Shown here: positions 10,401 through 18,843 of the stretch, piece by piece | Layout: each line of letters opens with the position of its first letter | Position numbering within the stretch: position 1 is the first letter of the stretch | NCBI GenBank assembly: GCA_009993955.1 | Contig: JAACSL010000002.1 | Coordinates: 62,001 to 126,000, forward strand | Length of the DNA: 64,000 bases | Origin: Paraglaciecola sp. | GTDB taxonomy: Bacteria; Pseudomonadota; Gammaproteobacteria; Enterobacterales; Alteromonadaceae | Direction of reading: 5' to 3' | Position numbers and translations under genes: made by a program | The notes under the pieces: model-generated | Told to the model about the DNA's origin: nothing | Databases searched by the model: none | Seen by the model: the letters and a program-made list of their open reading frames with translations, nothing else

Positions 10401-10711
10401 CAGGTTGTGCGCGTTTTAGAGCCATTACCCTGACATCTATCACGACCTTTGTGGGTGTTTTGCCGATTATGTTTGAAACCAGCTTGCAGGCGCGTTTTGT
10501 GATACCCATGGCCATTGCCCTTGGTTTCGCCGTGCTTTATGCCACGCTGGTAACCTTGGTGCTGGTCCCGTGTTTATACATGGTATTAGAAGACCTAAAA
10601 CGTGGTTTTGTAGGACTAGGTGGCAAACTAAGCAATGGTGGAAAATTCGTGGTGGGAGCGGTAAAACGTAAGCCAACATCAGTCGACCCAAGCCCCTCTA
10701 GCGCGCCTTAA
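7478..10711 (+). CDS. RND-family efflux transporter, inner-membrane pump subunit
   Basis: 1077 residues, the normal size of AcrB/MexB-class proton-driven pumps. A short Gln-rich N-terminal tail precedes TM1 (NLMMVFIIIMGLVGYNTI), then the porter domain begins with the usual QEIEESILIKIEE. The proton-relay aspartate pair is intact in TM4 (LGIVVDDAIVIGES), and the second half repeats the fold with AAAGVVINDSLVMTDFVNQ. It forms an operon with the adaptor and ends at a strong terminator; no TolC gene or local regulator is next to it. Substrate unknown; this subgroup is usually annotated as multidrug or MMPL-like export. Confidence 0.92.
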   Translation: MDTPTPDAVQSAKQQTQTQGEQAQQETGLIAFFAKNPVAANLMMVFIIIMGLVGYNTIQRQMFPNIEINYININATYRGASPQEIEESILIKIEESLKDITEIKKLTSRAFRNSGRVSLEIYPDEKITDVLDKVKARVDSVPNYPAGMEPVQVSQAEFRQEIIEMSLVGDIPLTDLKPIAKQIEDELLQLSNVSLVSTGAPEDEIAIEIQPDTLRKYNISLSDVSQAIRRHSANISAGEIRTESGVIAVRVENQYYNGEEFAQIPIKIGANGAKVLLQDIATIKDGFVEGERYFKYSGVNAIFIDVKATKDQNMIPVAQSVQRYVEQKNKSLPDGLQLKVLVDMTYYLNGRLDMMLKNLVQGAILVALMLSIFLRFRLAFWVMMGLPVCFLGAVMMMPIFGVTINILSLFAFIMVLGIVVDDAIVIGESAYTEVEEKGGGVENVIRGAKKVATPATFGVLTTIAVFAPSLFSSGPDGAFFYNISVVVILCLVFSLIESKWILPAHIAHINFKPVVEGSWRDRFNKGFFGFVYGPYRRFVERCIEWRYLVFTVFIAMLLFSLALVMANYVRFIPQPKVPHDFPSVRIEMNDNVSDQMTIDALKTIEQVIWDIDAATKENNGGQGMVRDLLAFNQGRTNARIVVPLVEEDKRVYDTFELARRWREALPIIPGMKSITIQDSINGGGDSGEFGYLLFGADIDMLNAAGREFIAMLQQEKGLYDISSSIDPASKEIQMDLLPVAYDLGLNLSTIANQVGASFYGGEAQRVLRDGEEVRVMVRYPQLTRERFAELKHAVITTPSGQEVLLGDVVTLSEKPGISFIRREGGYRSVYVWGSIDEETVEPNAVTEVIDDKLLPQLKESFPAVKTELGGAIEEQQSQQNEQKLFFIAGMILVFILLAVPLKSYGQPLIIMSVIPFSLTGAIWGHFFFGIDLSMMSTFGLIAAAGVVINDSLVMTDFVNQRRAQGYSIREAVSEAGCARFRAITLTSITTFVGVLPIMFETSLQARFVIPMAIALGFAVLYATLVTLVLVPCLYMVLEDLKRGFVGLGGKLSNGGKFVVGAVKRKPTSVDPSPSSAP

Positions 10712-10732
10712 AGCAAAGTAACAAGATGAGCC

Positions 10733-10774
10733 AAAAAGCACCGGCGGGTCATATGCCCAACGGTGCTTTTTTTA
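10733..10774 (+). terminator. Rho-independent terminator after the RND operon
   Basis: A perfect AGCACCG/CGGTGCT stem (10737-10743 with 10761-10767) with an inner GGG/CCC helix in the loop is followed by a run of T, 22 bases after the pump gene stop. The A-run on the 5' side means it could also work for the OsmC gene arriving on the other strand. Confidence 0.88.
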
Positions 10775-10787
10775 TCAACGTATTAAG

Positions 10788-11186
10788 TTATTTGTAGTGG
10801 GTTTTCACTACCGTGGTAGCAGAGGTCATTAGTTTATGAATTGGGCATTTGTCGGCAATGGCAAACAACGCTACCCGTTGCTCGGCGGTTAAATCACCGC
10901 GTAGATGTAATTCACAGTTAAGTACATATTCTCCCTGTGTTTCCTGGCTGGTATCTCTGCTGATATCTACATCAACACCTTGCAAAGGCATATTTTTGCG
11001 TTTGGCATACATCATTAAGGTAATCGCTTTACATGCCGCCAACGCTGCATCATAAAAATCATGGGGATCAGGGGCGCTGCTCTCACCCCCCAGCGACGTC
11101 GCTACATCAGCAAATACAGTGTGCTCATCGATGTGCAGGGTTTGCCGATACTGCCCCGTTTCACTTTTGTTTAGTTTGATTGTCAT
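10788..11186 (-). CDS. OsmC/Ohr family protein
   Basis: A 132-residue OsmC-like protein. The reactive cysteines typical of the family are present: one in FYDAALAACKAITLMMYAKRK (about 53) and one in ALFAIADKCPIHKLM (about 113). Family members are thiol peroxidases that reduce organic hydroperoxides or are YhfA-like proteins of uncertain function; the sequence is nearer the short general OsmC group than Ohr. The pirin gene begins on the same strand about 1 kb upstream and ends 33 bases before this start, so the two are probably one stress-related transcript. Confidence 0.88.
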   Translation of the reverse strand: MTIKLNKSETGQYRQTLHIDEHTVFADVATSLGGESSAPDPHDFYDAALAACKAITLMMYAKRKNMPLQGVDVDISRDTSQETQGEYVLNCELHLRGDLTAEQRVALFAIADKCPIHKLMTSATTVVKTHYK

Positions 11187-11219
11187 CGTCGCGGTGTCCC
11201 ATGTATTGTTTATTCAGAA

Positions 11220-12167
11220 TTACCGTTGGCGCGCTGCGCTGGCTGGCAGCGGAATATACTCCTCGCTGTCATCCGGCACGACCGGAAAATTACCAGCTAA
11301 CCAGTCTTGTTTGGCCAGTTCAATGCGTTCTTTACGACTCGATACAAAATTCCATTCAACATAGCGCTTAGTTAAGGTCTCGCCACCAATCACTGCAATG
11401 CGGGCATCACTGCTAGCCTGTATTTCGACCTTTTCACCCAATTTTAATACCACCATGGAATAAGGCCTTAAGGCATGGCCATTTAAACTCACTTCACCGC
11501 TGGCCACATACATGGCCAGCTCATTGACAGCAATATCCTCAATTTCAGGCAAGGCAAAACCTTGTCCCCTTGTCATCTGTGCTTCAAAGTACAAGGTAGC
11601 AGCATAAGTCATCACCGGCGACTTGAGGCCAAAAACTTGTCCCATTAATACCCGAATTGCTACATCATTTATCGAAGTTGTGGGAATGCTACTAGCGGGG
11701 TAGTGATAAAAGGCTGGGTCAATTTCCTCGAATTCTTCAGGTAAAGCGAGCCACAATTGTAAGCCATGCAAGCCATGGGCTTGCGCCCTGTGCTCAGGGC
11801 GTTCACGTTCAGAATGAACAATACCACTGCCCGCCACCATCAGATTGATATCACCAGGGCGAATCGCCGCCACACTGCCGAGTGAGTCTCGGTGCAGGAT
11901 CTCACCCTCAAACAAATAGGTGACCGTCGCCAAGTTAATATGCGGATGCGGGCGCACATTCACCCCAGAACCAGCGGCAAAGGTTGCTGGCCCCATGTGG
12001 TCAAAAAAGATCCAAGGACCCACCATTTTTTGCTGCACACTCGGTAAGCTGCGACGCACCGTAAATTCACCCAGATTTTTTTCATGGGGCTGAATAATGC
12101 GTTCAACCGCGGCGAGGTAAGTAGAATCCTCGACTGGTTTCTGTGAATCGACAGATCTGTGGCTCAT
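11220..12167 (-). CDS. Pirin family protein
   Basis: A 315-residue bicupin of the pirin family. The N-terminal cupin holds the metal ligands in RPHPHINLATVTYLFEGEILHRDSLG and a glutamate in GSGIVHSERE, and HGLQLWLALPEEFEEIDP marks the domain boundary seen in all pirins. The C-terminal cupin is present (VASGEVSLNGHALRPYSMVVL). Pirins bind a single iron; some have quercetinase activity and others act as redox-sensitive regulators, and which applies here cannot be read from sequence. The ATG is preceded by AGGGAA. It lies directly upstream of the OsmC gene on the same strand. Confidence 0.9.
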   Translation of the reverse strand: MSHRSVDSQKPVEDSTYLAAVERIIQPHEKNLGEFTVRRSLPSVQQKMVGPWIFFDHMGPATFAAGSGVNVRPHPHINLATVTYLFEGEILHRDSLGSVAAIRPGDINLMVAGSGIVHSERERPEHRAQAHGLHGLQLWLALPEEFEEIDPAFYHYPASSIPTTSINDVAIRVLMGQVFGLKSPVMTYAATLYFEAQMTRGQGFALPEIEDIAVNELAMYVASGEVSLNGHALRPYSMVVLKLGEKVEIQASSDARIAVIGGETLTKRYVEWNFVSSRKERIELAKQDWLAGNFPVVPDDSEEYIPLPASAARQR

Positions 12168-12450
12168 GGCGTTTCCCTTGAATGATGTTTATCGCAGCAC
12201 TATTTGCTTAAGGTATACACAGAGTATATGGCAATAATTAAGAATAAAAATGGCTGAAATACGACAGTTTTCATCGATTTTTTAGAATTGTTTTCCCTGT
12301 GCAGCGTCTTTATGCCCTTCACTGGCTGTGCTTTTCCGAGCACTATTAATGTGTATACTGGAGCACCAAAGCAACCACAATCATCACCCTTGTTTTTATT
12401 GATAGCTGGGTTTCTTGATATCTGGACTAAAAGAGGTCAGTCCCGTCCCA

Positions 12451-15400
12451 ATGCAAGCTAGTCGTCGTCCTTTTTTCCTTGCTCAATGGCAAGTGAATCC
12501 CACCACCAATGTTATCCGTGATGGTGATCAAGTTAAGCAGCTTGAACCTAAGGCCATGGATGTGTTGTTGCTGCTTTGTCAGCAAGCCGGAGAGGTACTC
12601 AGCGCCGACGACATAGTTGATGCCTGCTGGGGCAATGCTGAGATTGGTGATAACCCCGTGCACAAGGCTATCAACCAATTACGCAAAGCCTTGAACGACA
12701 ACCCTAGTCAACCTCGTTTTATTGAAACTATTCGCAAACGTGGCTACCGCATTGTTGCTGAACTGACATTTCCTTTTGATGATGCTCGTAAATCCACGCC
12801 AACTAACTGGCTTGGTCAATCCCCCTTTCCTGGTCTTAGGGCTTTCAATCCAAGCGATAGCCAAGTTTTTTTTGGACGCAGTGAGCAAATCAACGATTTG
12901 TTACAACGCCTCAGTCAGCAGGTCACCACTGGACGGGTTTTCAGTTTAATCCTTGGACCCAGTGGCTCTGGCAAGTCCTCATTGGTCAACGCCGGGCTGT
13001 TACCAAAACTGCTCGACCGACATGGTTACGATGGTTTTGTGGTGGTAGACCACAGCGTCATCGATTTTGCCGATGTAAGCCAACAGCGCCTGATGCTTGA
13101 TCTCGCTGCGGCGATGTTGGACTGGGACGTCGAAGACCAGCCCGTATTTGCCAACATGAGTGCCCAGACCCTGGCAGGGCAAGTCGAAAACAATCTTGAG
13201 TTCGTAATTCATTGCTGCCAAAAGAGCATTGAACTGTATACAAGCACAAACAACCGACCTTTTTTATTCCTGTTTATCGACCGCTTAGAAGTGTTGTTAT
13301 CATCACCTCAATTTAGTGACCATCAACGCCAACACTTTCTCAGCATTATCGAAGCATTGGCGAACAGTGGCTGTGTCATGATCCTCAGCGCCTGTCGTAA
13401 TGATTTTTATCCCTTATTGGTCAACTTTCCGTTTTTGCTGGTAAACAAAGACAAAGGTGCTCACTTTGATTTGTTGCCACCTAATCGTAGTGAATTGATG
13501 CAAATGATTCGTTTACCAGCATTGGCGGCCAATTTAACGTGGTCGCAAGAGAATGAACTTGGTCTCTCACTCGACGAAATCCTAGGCCTTGATGCTGCTA
13601 AATATCCAGATTCTTTACCGATGCTGCAATACACCTTGCAGGAATTGTACTTGCAGCGCAGTCAAGACAACGAACTCCTCAGCAGCGTTTACCTTGCGCT
13701 TGGCGGTATTGAAGGGGCAATAGGCAAAAAAGCGGAAGACCTGTTAGCACAATTGCCCACCAGCCGACAACGTGCACTGGATTACGTACTGTCCTTGGTT
13801 GTGACCCTGCATCCAGATGGCGAAACCATTACCAGTCGCACTGCACGTTGGTCGCAACTGCATAATCCCAGCCAAATCTCCCTCGTTGAAGCCTTAGTGG
13901 ATAGCCGTTTGTTTGTATCACATTTGCAGAATGATGAAGCCTGTTTCAGCTTGGCGCACGAAGCATTGTTGCGCCGTTGGCAGCGCGCACGCAATTGGAT
14001 AGTGCATCATAAAGACAGTCTTGCCGTTAAAAGCCGTTTGCAACTTCTCACCAAACGTTGGATGGATGAGGCCAACAGTAAGGCCTATCTGTTGGCCGAA
14101 GGCAAACCCTTGCAAGAGGCACTTAGTCTCAAAAGTAACACCCTTTTTGTCCTCGATGAACATGAACAAGCATTAATTCAAGCATCTTTACAGAGGGTAA
14201 AAACAAAACGTTGGTTCTCTGGCGTCACTATTGTAGTGCTGTGTTTGCTGACGTTTACCTCCGTTTTAATGAGCATAAAAAGTCAAGAAGCACAACAAAA
14301 GGCGCAGCAAAAGCAGCTTGAAGCAGAGAGCCTGTTGGGTTTCATGGTTGGGGATTTTGCTGACAAGCTAAGACGTGTAAAACGCATGGACTTATTGGAT
14401 GGTATCAGCAACAAAGCGCTGGAATATTTCAGCCAACAAGACGAAGCTGACACGACCACCTTCTTCACCTTCAGCCAGCTTGGCCAAGACTTTAATGCTC
14501 GCTTTCAACATGCGCAAACGTTGGGCGCGATGGGAGAAGTCGCCTATTCAAGGGCAAAAAACGATGAGGCGCAGCAAGCTTTTAGTGCGGCTAAAGTGAT
14601 ATTGGACAAGTTATATCTGCAACAATCAGACAACCTAAGCTTGCTAAAAACCTTAGGGGCTAATGCGTTTTGGTTAGGGCAACTGGCCTACGATCAAGGC
14701 GACTACACCAAGGCTCAACCTTTATTTGAGCTGTACCGCGATTACAGTGAACAAATGAACCTACTGGAGCCTGATAATGTGGATGGCTGGGTTGAACTAC
14801 ATTATGCCTACAGCACACTGGGGTCATTATATGTGAAACAACAAAACTACCCAGTGGCCAACCAAGTGTTTACCGCAGCTCTAAATTTATGCCAGCAGGC
14901 TCTGCAACAGCGTCCTGGCGATGAAGGCCTACAAGGGGATATAGCTGATGCCTTGGCTTGGCTGGCAACAACAAGCCAACACTTAGGTAATCTGGACAAG
15001 GCACTGACACTCTACCAGCAAGGACAACAGGTTCTAGAACAAGCACGGCTGCAAGCACCAACTAACGCTAATTTGACTGAGCGCTTGGCCTACTCTCATT
15101 GGCAGCAAGCTAAAATATATAAATTTCGTCTCGAATACACCGAGGCCTATGGAGCCATTTCACTTGCCCAGCAATATTTACAAGAAGTCTTAAATCAAGA
15201 CCCTGAAAACGAAATCTGGCTAAGTGATTTGCTGAGTATTTCACTCACAAAAATGTTGCTTGCCCATTTGTTAGGTCAAGCTGACAACAGTGTCGATATT
15301 GCTACCCTGAGTACCAATTTCGCCAGTATGGAAAATCGCTCACACACCTTAATTGAGCTTGCCAGTTATTTACAGGCCCTGGGGCAATGGCAGAAAAGTC

Positions 15401-15744
15401 AACAAGTGGTATCACACCTTGCTAAACATCTAGCTGAGTTGCCTGGTGAATACGGCGCTGATCAGGCTAATGCCCTAGCCTTAACCCATTTATTGGCGGC
15501 ACGGCAATGGCATCACCTTGGACGCATCAGTGACATGCAGTCGTCCTGTGCAGCCGTGATCAAGGTGCTAACACCGGTTATCAGCACAAGCAAAAGTGTC
15601 GAATATTTATTACCTTTTGTGCAGGCTCATAGCTGTCTGAATAGCTTAGACTTAGTCCCTGAAGCATCACAATCACTCACCACCATGGGCATTGCTAATT
15701 TTGCATTCCTGCCCAACACCAACCATAAGGAAAACCGAAAATGA
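12451..15744 (+). CDS. Membrane-anchored regulator: winged helix + STAND-type NTPase + TM + TPR
   Basis: About 1097 residues. An OmpR/CadC-type winged helix comes first (VLLLLCQQAGEVLSADDIVDACWG then HKAINQLRKALND, FIETIRKRGYRIV). Then PFPGLRAFNPSDSQVFFGR introduces a STAND-like NTPase (nSTAND1 type) with Walker A GPSGSGKSS (about 170-178) and a Walker B-like FLFIDRLE. One membrane helix follows (FSGVTIVVLCLLTFTSVLM, about 588-606), a coiled region (FMVGDFADKLRRVKRMD, LDGISNKALEYF) and about 400 residues of TPR-like repeats. By analogy with CadC the N-terminus is cytoplasmic and the TPRs periplasmic. It shares an ATGA overlap with the next gene. Ligand and targets unknown. A TTG at 12415 is an alternative start. 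Confidence 0.8.
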   Translation: MQASRRPFFLAQWQVNPTTNVIRDGDQVKQLEPKAMDVLLLLCQQAGEVLSADDIVDACWGNAEIGDNPVHKAINQLRKALNDNPSQPRFIETIRKRGYRIVAELTFPFDDARKSTPTNWLGQSPFPGLRAFNPSDSQVFFGRSEQINDLLQRLSQQVTTGRVFSLILGPSGSGKSSLVNAGLLPKLLDRHGYDGFVVVDHSVIDFADVSQQRLMLDLAAAMLDWDVEDQPVFANMSAQTLAGQVENNLEFVIHCCQKSIELYTSTNNRPFLFLFIDRLEVLLSSPQFSDHQRQHFLSIIEALANSGCVMILSACRNDFYPLLVNFPFLLVNKDKGAHFDLLPPNRSELMQMIRLPALAANLTWSQENELGLSLDEILGLDAAKYPDSLPMLQYTLQELYLQRSQDNELLSSVYLALGGIEGAIGKKAEDLLAQLPTSRQRALDYVLSLVVTLHPDGETITSRTARWSQLHNPSQISLVEALVDSRLFVSHLQNDEACFSLAHEALLRRWQRARNWIVHHKDSLAVKSRLQLLTKRWMDEANSKAYLLAEGKPLQEALSLKSNTLFVLDEHEQALIQASLQRVKTKRWFSGVTIVVLCLLTFTSVLMSIKSQEAQQKAQQKQLEAESLLGFMVGDFADKLRRVKRMDLLDGISNKALEYFSQQDEADTTTFFTFSQLGQDFNARFQHAQTLGAMGEVAYSRAKNDEAQQAFSAAKVILDKLYLQQSDNLSLLKTLGANAFWLGQLAYDQGDYTKAQPLFELYRDYSEQMNLLEPDNVDGWVELHYAYSTLGSLYVKQQNYPVANQVFTAALNLCQQALQQRPGDEGLQGDIADALAWLATTSQHLGNLDKALTLYQQGQQVLEQARLQAPTNANLTERLAYSHWQQAKIYKFRLEYTEAYGAISLAQQYLQEVLNQDPENEIWLSDLLSISLTKMLLAHLLGQADNSVDIATLSTNFASMENRSHTLIELASYLQALGQWQKSQQVVSHLAKHLAELPGEYGADQANALALTHLLAARQWHHLGRISDMQSSCAAVIKVLTPVISTSKSVEYLLPFVQAHSCLNSLDLVPEASQSLTTMGIANFAFLPNTNHKENRK

Positions 15745-16112
15745 CAGAGAACGTAAACATTGACTTCACCGTTTATGTCGACATTAGCACTTCACCTGCC
15801 ACTTATACTTACACCAATGCTCAAGGGGTAAGTTGTGATGGTTGTGCCACCGTAACAAACAATAATACCAACATTATCTACACCCTAGGCACACCCGGAT
15901 TAATCTTTGTTGACCCCATCATCACAGGTGACAATGGGGGTGACTTACAATGGAATATTACTGACCAAGGATTGTGTCTAAACATTCAGGACAGTGATAT
16001 AGACAATGAAAGTGCCTGCCTGATTCTGGTGGTGGCGCCAGTCAATCAGCCGAGCCTGCGCTACCCAAGCCCAGATCCGAAGATAGTCAACAAACCGCCC
16101 ACTGGCCCCTAG
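15741..16112 (+). CDS. Small beta-rich protein coupled to the STAND regulator (possible DP-EP family)
   Basis: 123 residues, no signal peptide or membrane segment. The start ATG overlaps the stop of the STAND regulator (ATGA), so it is very likely translated together with it. The sequence is rich in Thr, Asn and Asp and predicted beta strands (INFTVYVDIS-like start, LQWNITDQGLCLNI, ACLILVVAP), with a CDGC pair at about 33-36 and two more cysteines, and ends in a Pro-rich DPKIVNKPP tail. That tail resembles the short conserved end for which the DP-EP family (DUF1888) is named, but I am recalling this and am not sure. Function unknown; a partner or effector of the upstream protein is inferred from coupling. 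Confidence 0.65.
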   Translation: MTENVNIDFTVYVDISTSPATYTYTNAQGVSCDGCATVTNNNTNIIYTLGTPGLIFVDPIITGDNGGDLQWNITDQGLCLNIQDSDIDNESACLILVVAPVNQPSLRYPSPDPKIVNKPPTGP

Positions 16113-16133
16113 TGCCAGCCAGCAGAATTAGCT

Positions 16134-16172
16134 GCCATGTAGGTCTCTAACGTCTTACATGGTGGCGTTTGT
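16134..16172 (+). terminator. Hairpin after the STAND regulator operon
   Basis: CCATGTA (16135-16141) pairs with TACATGG (16156-16162), followed by a moderately T-rich GCGTTTGTTTA. It stands 22 bases after the small gene's stop and separates that operon from the next. The T tract is weak, so termination is likely but not certain. Confidence 0.5.
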
Positions 16173-16344
16173 TTAGCGCTCAGATAAACCCGCTCCACAA
16201 CTTTTATTTCAATAAATTCATATAGTTGCAATCAGAAGACTACCGGAAGGTTAAGCAAAATCTTTTTCTCTAGACTGTTTCTCGTCGACCTTTTGAGGCC
16301 AACTCAGCCGCTTAGGATCATCACGGACTATCTGGAGAATACCC

Positions 16345-16575
16345 ATGAAATTAACCTTAGTTGTTTATATTGGTTTGCTGACTTTGTTAGGGGCAATGAC
16401 CCAAGCCGGCTTTGCCACCAACACCCTTAAATACGCATTTATCAGTATAAATATGCTTTTTTTGCCCATCATCTCTGTCTCGTTAGCCAAGGGCTATTTC
16501 CATTTTTCTACGCCAACTAAGTTGAATCCTAAGGGTTCTGGCCAGCCAAAAATCTCCATCGACCATAAATTTTAG
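16345..16575 (+). CDS. Small two-helix membrane protein, unknown
   Basis: 76 residues that I do not recognise. It has a GGAGA Shine-Dalgarno seven bases before its ATG and two hydrophobic helices (about 4-22 and 29-50, LVVYIGLLTLLGAMTQ and YAFISINMLFLPIISVSLA) followed by a short charged tail. It ends 13 bases before a PAS-GGDEF protein that has no membrane segment of its own, so the two are probably one transcript and the small protein might place the cyclase at the membrane; that is inference. Confidence 0.6.
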   Translation: MKLTLVVYIGLLTLLGAMTQAGFATNTLKYAFISINMLFLPIISVSLAKGYFHFSTPTKLNPKGSGQPKISIDHKF

Positions 16576-16588
16576 ACTGGATAAAAAA

Positions 16589-17572
16589 ATGACTAAAGAT
16601 AGCACTAATGGTGTAACACGCACCGACGAGATTTCGTTTGTCAGTAAATTAACCAAGGCCTTGGTTAATCCTAAAATGGCTTCTTTCATCAATATGATAG
16701 ACGTGATCGCTGAGGGTATATTTATTGTGAATGAAGAGGGCATTATCCAGGTGATCAACCCAATCGCAGCTAAATTTTTGGGCAACTCACAAATAAATAT
16801 GCTCAACCAAAGGTGGTTCCACTTTCTCCATGATCGCTACCGCGAACAATACGAATACATATTTTTAAATTGGCGAGATAATGCCAGTTTACCCTTGCAC
16901 CATGGCCCCAAAGAAGTGTTGCTGCGTCGCGCGGATGGTTCATGGTTGGAAGCTGATTTATCACTATCTTGTCTACCAACAAGCCTCACGGATGGGAAAC
17001 GTTTGGTGGCTGGTGTTATTCATAATCTCAGCAAACACAAAGCTGAATACCGTGAATTACGGCGTCAAGCGTGTACCGATCACCTCACTGGATTGGCTAA
17101 TCGCTTTAACTTAGAAAAAACCCTGAACAGAAGTTGGAATGACAGCATCGTCAATCAACAACCAATCAGCTTGATTCTTATCGATGTCGACCATTTTAAA
17201 CATTTTAATGATCAGTTTGGTCATGTTAATGGCGATAAGTGCCTGCAAAAAATTGCCAAGTCTATCGACAGCTGTTTGCCATCTGCAGACTGTTTAGCGG
17301 CGCGTTATGGCGGTGAGGAATTTGCTGTGATCTTACCCAACTGTCATAAACAAGGCGCTGACATTGTGGCTCGACACATTCAACAACAAGTGAATATGTT
17401 GCAGTTCAGTGAACTGGGTTTACCGGCCAATTTTCGGATCAGCGTAAGCCAGGGTTACGCCTGTGAACATCACGGGCAGTACCGTACACCAGAAGCGCTT
17501 ATTTGTGCAGCAGATACCGCGTTATATCGGGCAAAAGCCGAGGGCAGAAACCGCATTAACATGAGTATGTAA
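16589..17572 (+). CDS. PAS-GGDEF diguanylate cyclase
   Basis: 327 residues. A PAS domain occupies about 35-150 (IVNEEGIIQVINPIAAKFLG, VLLRRADGSWLEADLSLS), then a GGDEF domain with DHLTGLANRFNLEKTL, the metal-binding ILIDVDHFKHFNDQFGHVNGD and the active loop ARYGGEEFAVILPN. The signature is intact, so c-di-GMP synthesis from GTP is expected. The upstream inhibitory site is not canonical (PSAD, with one residue too many before the loop), suggesting weak product inhibition. Soluble; encoded 13 bases after a small membrane protein. The signal sensed by the PAS domain is unknown. Confidence 0.9.
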   Translation: MTKDSTNGVTRTDEISFVSKLTKALVNPKMASFINMIDVIAEGIFIVNEEGIIQVINPIAAKFLGNSQINMLNQRWFHFLHDRYREQYEYIFLNWRDNASLPLHHGPKEVLLRRADGSWLEADLSLSCLPTSLTDGKRLVAGVIHNLSKHKAEYRELRRQACTDHLTGLANRFNLEKTLNRSWNDSIVNQQPISLILIDVDHFKHFNDQFGHVNGDKCLQKIAKSIDSCLPSADCLAARYGGEEFAVILPNCHKQGADIVARHIQQQVNMLQFSELGLPANFRISVSQGYACEHHGQYRTPEALICAADTALYRAKAEGRNRINMSM

Positions 17573-17585
17573 ACGTTGACGTATT

Positions 17586-17624
17586 GGCTAGGGTAGGCAC
17601 ACTGTCCCGCCCTGGCCTTTTTTA
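17586..17624 (+). terminator. Rho-independent terminator, convergent region
   Basis: GGCTAGGG (17586-17593) pairs with CCCTGGCC (17610-17617) with one G-T wobble, followed by TTTTTTAT. It ends the diguanylate cyclase transcript and overlaps the end of the oppositely oriented VIT1-like gene. Confidence 0.8.
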
Positions 17625-18311
17625 TACACTAAGGTGAAAAAGCTGGCCAATCCCGCTAGATACCACCATGGCTAGGGTTCCCCAAAAAAGTACCCTGCCT
17701 GCGGCCTTAAGTTTGGATGCACCGCCTACCGCAGCTGCGACACTCCCCAAGGTGCCCAGTGCCACTAATGAAACCACGGCCACCGCTGGCACAACCATTG
17801 CGCCACTCACCACTAATAAGGTCAGTAAGGGCAATGCAGCACCTGCAGAGAAAGACAGCGCTGAAAACAAGGCGGCTTGCAAAGGTTGACCTTGGGCGAG
17901 ATCGGTAATACCTAATTCATCACGGGCATGACTGCCCAAGGCGTCCTTGGCCATGAGTTGTCGAGCAACTTGATCCGCTAAGTCGGGTTTGAGACCACGG
18001 CCGCGATAAATGAGGGCCAACTCTTGCACTTCCAGTTCCCAGTTTTCTTCAATGTGATTTTGTTCCAAAGCTAGCTCAGCGCGTTCAATATCGGTTTGTG
18101 AACTCACCGAGACGTACTCACCCGCAGCCATGGACATTGCGCCGGCAACTAACCCCGCCAAGCCCACAACAAATAAATTGTCGGTGACTGCCTGCGAGGC
18201 TGCCACCCCAGCAATTAAGCTAGCGGTGGAGACAATACCATCGTTTGCACCAAGCACTACCGCGCGGATCCAGCCGATGCGCTCGGCTTTGTGTTCGTGG
18301 TTGTAGTTCAT
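17622..18311 (-). CDS. VIT1/CCC1-family metal transporter
   Basis: 229 residues with five predicted membrane segments. The N-terminus carries the family hallmark RIGWIRAVVLGANDGIVSTASLIAGVA and MSMAAGEYVSVSSQTDIERAE, and a charged cytoplasmic region (about 80-135, ELALEQNHIEENWELEV) corresponds to the metal-binding helices of plant VIT1. Family members move Fe2+ or Mn2+ out of the cytoplasm. It starts one base after the cytochrome b561 stop, so the two form an operon; pairing of an iron/manganese exporter with a haem membrane protein is suggestive only. Confidence 0.88.
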   Translation of the reverse strand: MNYNHEHKAERIGWIRAVVLGANDGIVSTASLIAGVAASQAVTDNLFVVGLAGLVAGAMSMAAGEYVSVSSQTDIERAELALEQNHIEENWELEVQELALIYRGRGLKPDLADQVARQLMAKDALGSHARDELGITDLAQGQPLQAALFSALSFSAGAALPLLTLLVVSGAMVVPAVAVVSLVALGTLGSVAAAVGGASKLKAAGRVLFWGTLAMVVSSGIGQLFHLSV

Positions 18312-18312
18312 A

Positions 18313-18843
18313 CTAATCTTTGAAACGTAACATGCGTTTTAGGGTGTCATCTTTTTTCACATAATGATGAAAAAGAGCGGCAGCCGCATGGATCGCCACT
18401 AAGTAATAACCCGCCGTGCCGATGGTTTCATGAATCTCTTCGATATCGTGGGCGAGGTCTTTATCTGGTCCAATAATGGCAGGTAATTGCCAACCAAAGA
18501 GTTGAACATGGTGGCCTTCTCCACTGACAATAGCCCAGCCCAACAGCGGCATAACGATCATCAGGGCGTAAAATGCGAGGAACATTAAAGTGGAAGAAAT
18601 GCGTTGGAATTTACCGTAGTTTTCGCGATCGGGTGTGGTGGTTATTAAACGCGCCACAATCCGAAACCACACTAAAACAAAAATCGACAAACCTAACAAA
18701 TAGTGCGCGGTTTTAATTAAATCACGCTCCTCTGAGCCACGCGGAAATTGGCCACGCAATTCAATGGTGGCATAAACGGCAACCATCACAAGTAACATGA
18801 TCCAGTGTAACCAAACCGATATCGCCGCATAACGATTATTCAT
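18313..18843 (-). CDS. Cytochrome b561 family protein
   Basis: 176 residues with four membrane helices. His residues suited to two b-type haems are seen in AISVWLHWIMLL, IKTAHYLLGL, and GYYLVAIHAAAALFHHYVKKDD. The bacterial CybB-type family passes electrons from quinol to superoxide or other acceptors in the inner membrane. I placed the start at the ATG that follows GGGAG by seven bases; a longer reading from 18864 includes that Shine-Dalgarno. Followed after one base by the VIT1-like gene. Confidence 0.9.
   Translation of the reverse strand: MNNRYAAISVWLHWIMLLVMVAVYATIELRGQFPRGSEERDLIKTAHYLLGLSIFVLVWFRIVARLITTTPDRENYGKFQRISSTLMFLAFYALMIVMPLLGWAIVSGEGHHVQLFGWQLPAIIGPDKDLAHDIEEIHETIGTAGYYLVAIHAAAALFHHYVKKDDTLKRMLRFKD

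Noticed and set aside
7478..10711. RND pump as an unusual fusion
   Set aside because: Length, aspartate pair and domain order are those of ordinary RND pumps; the N-terminal Gln-rich tail is short.
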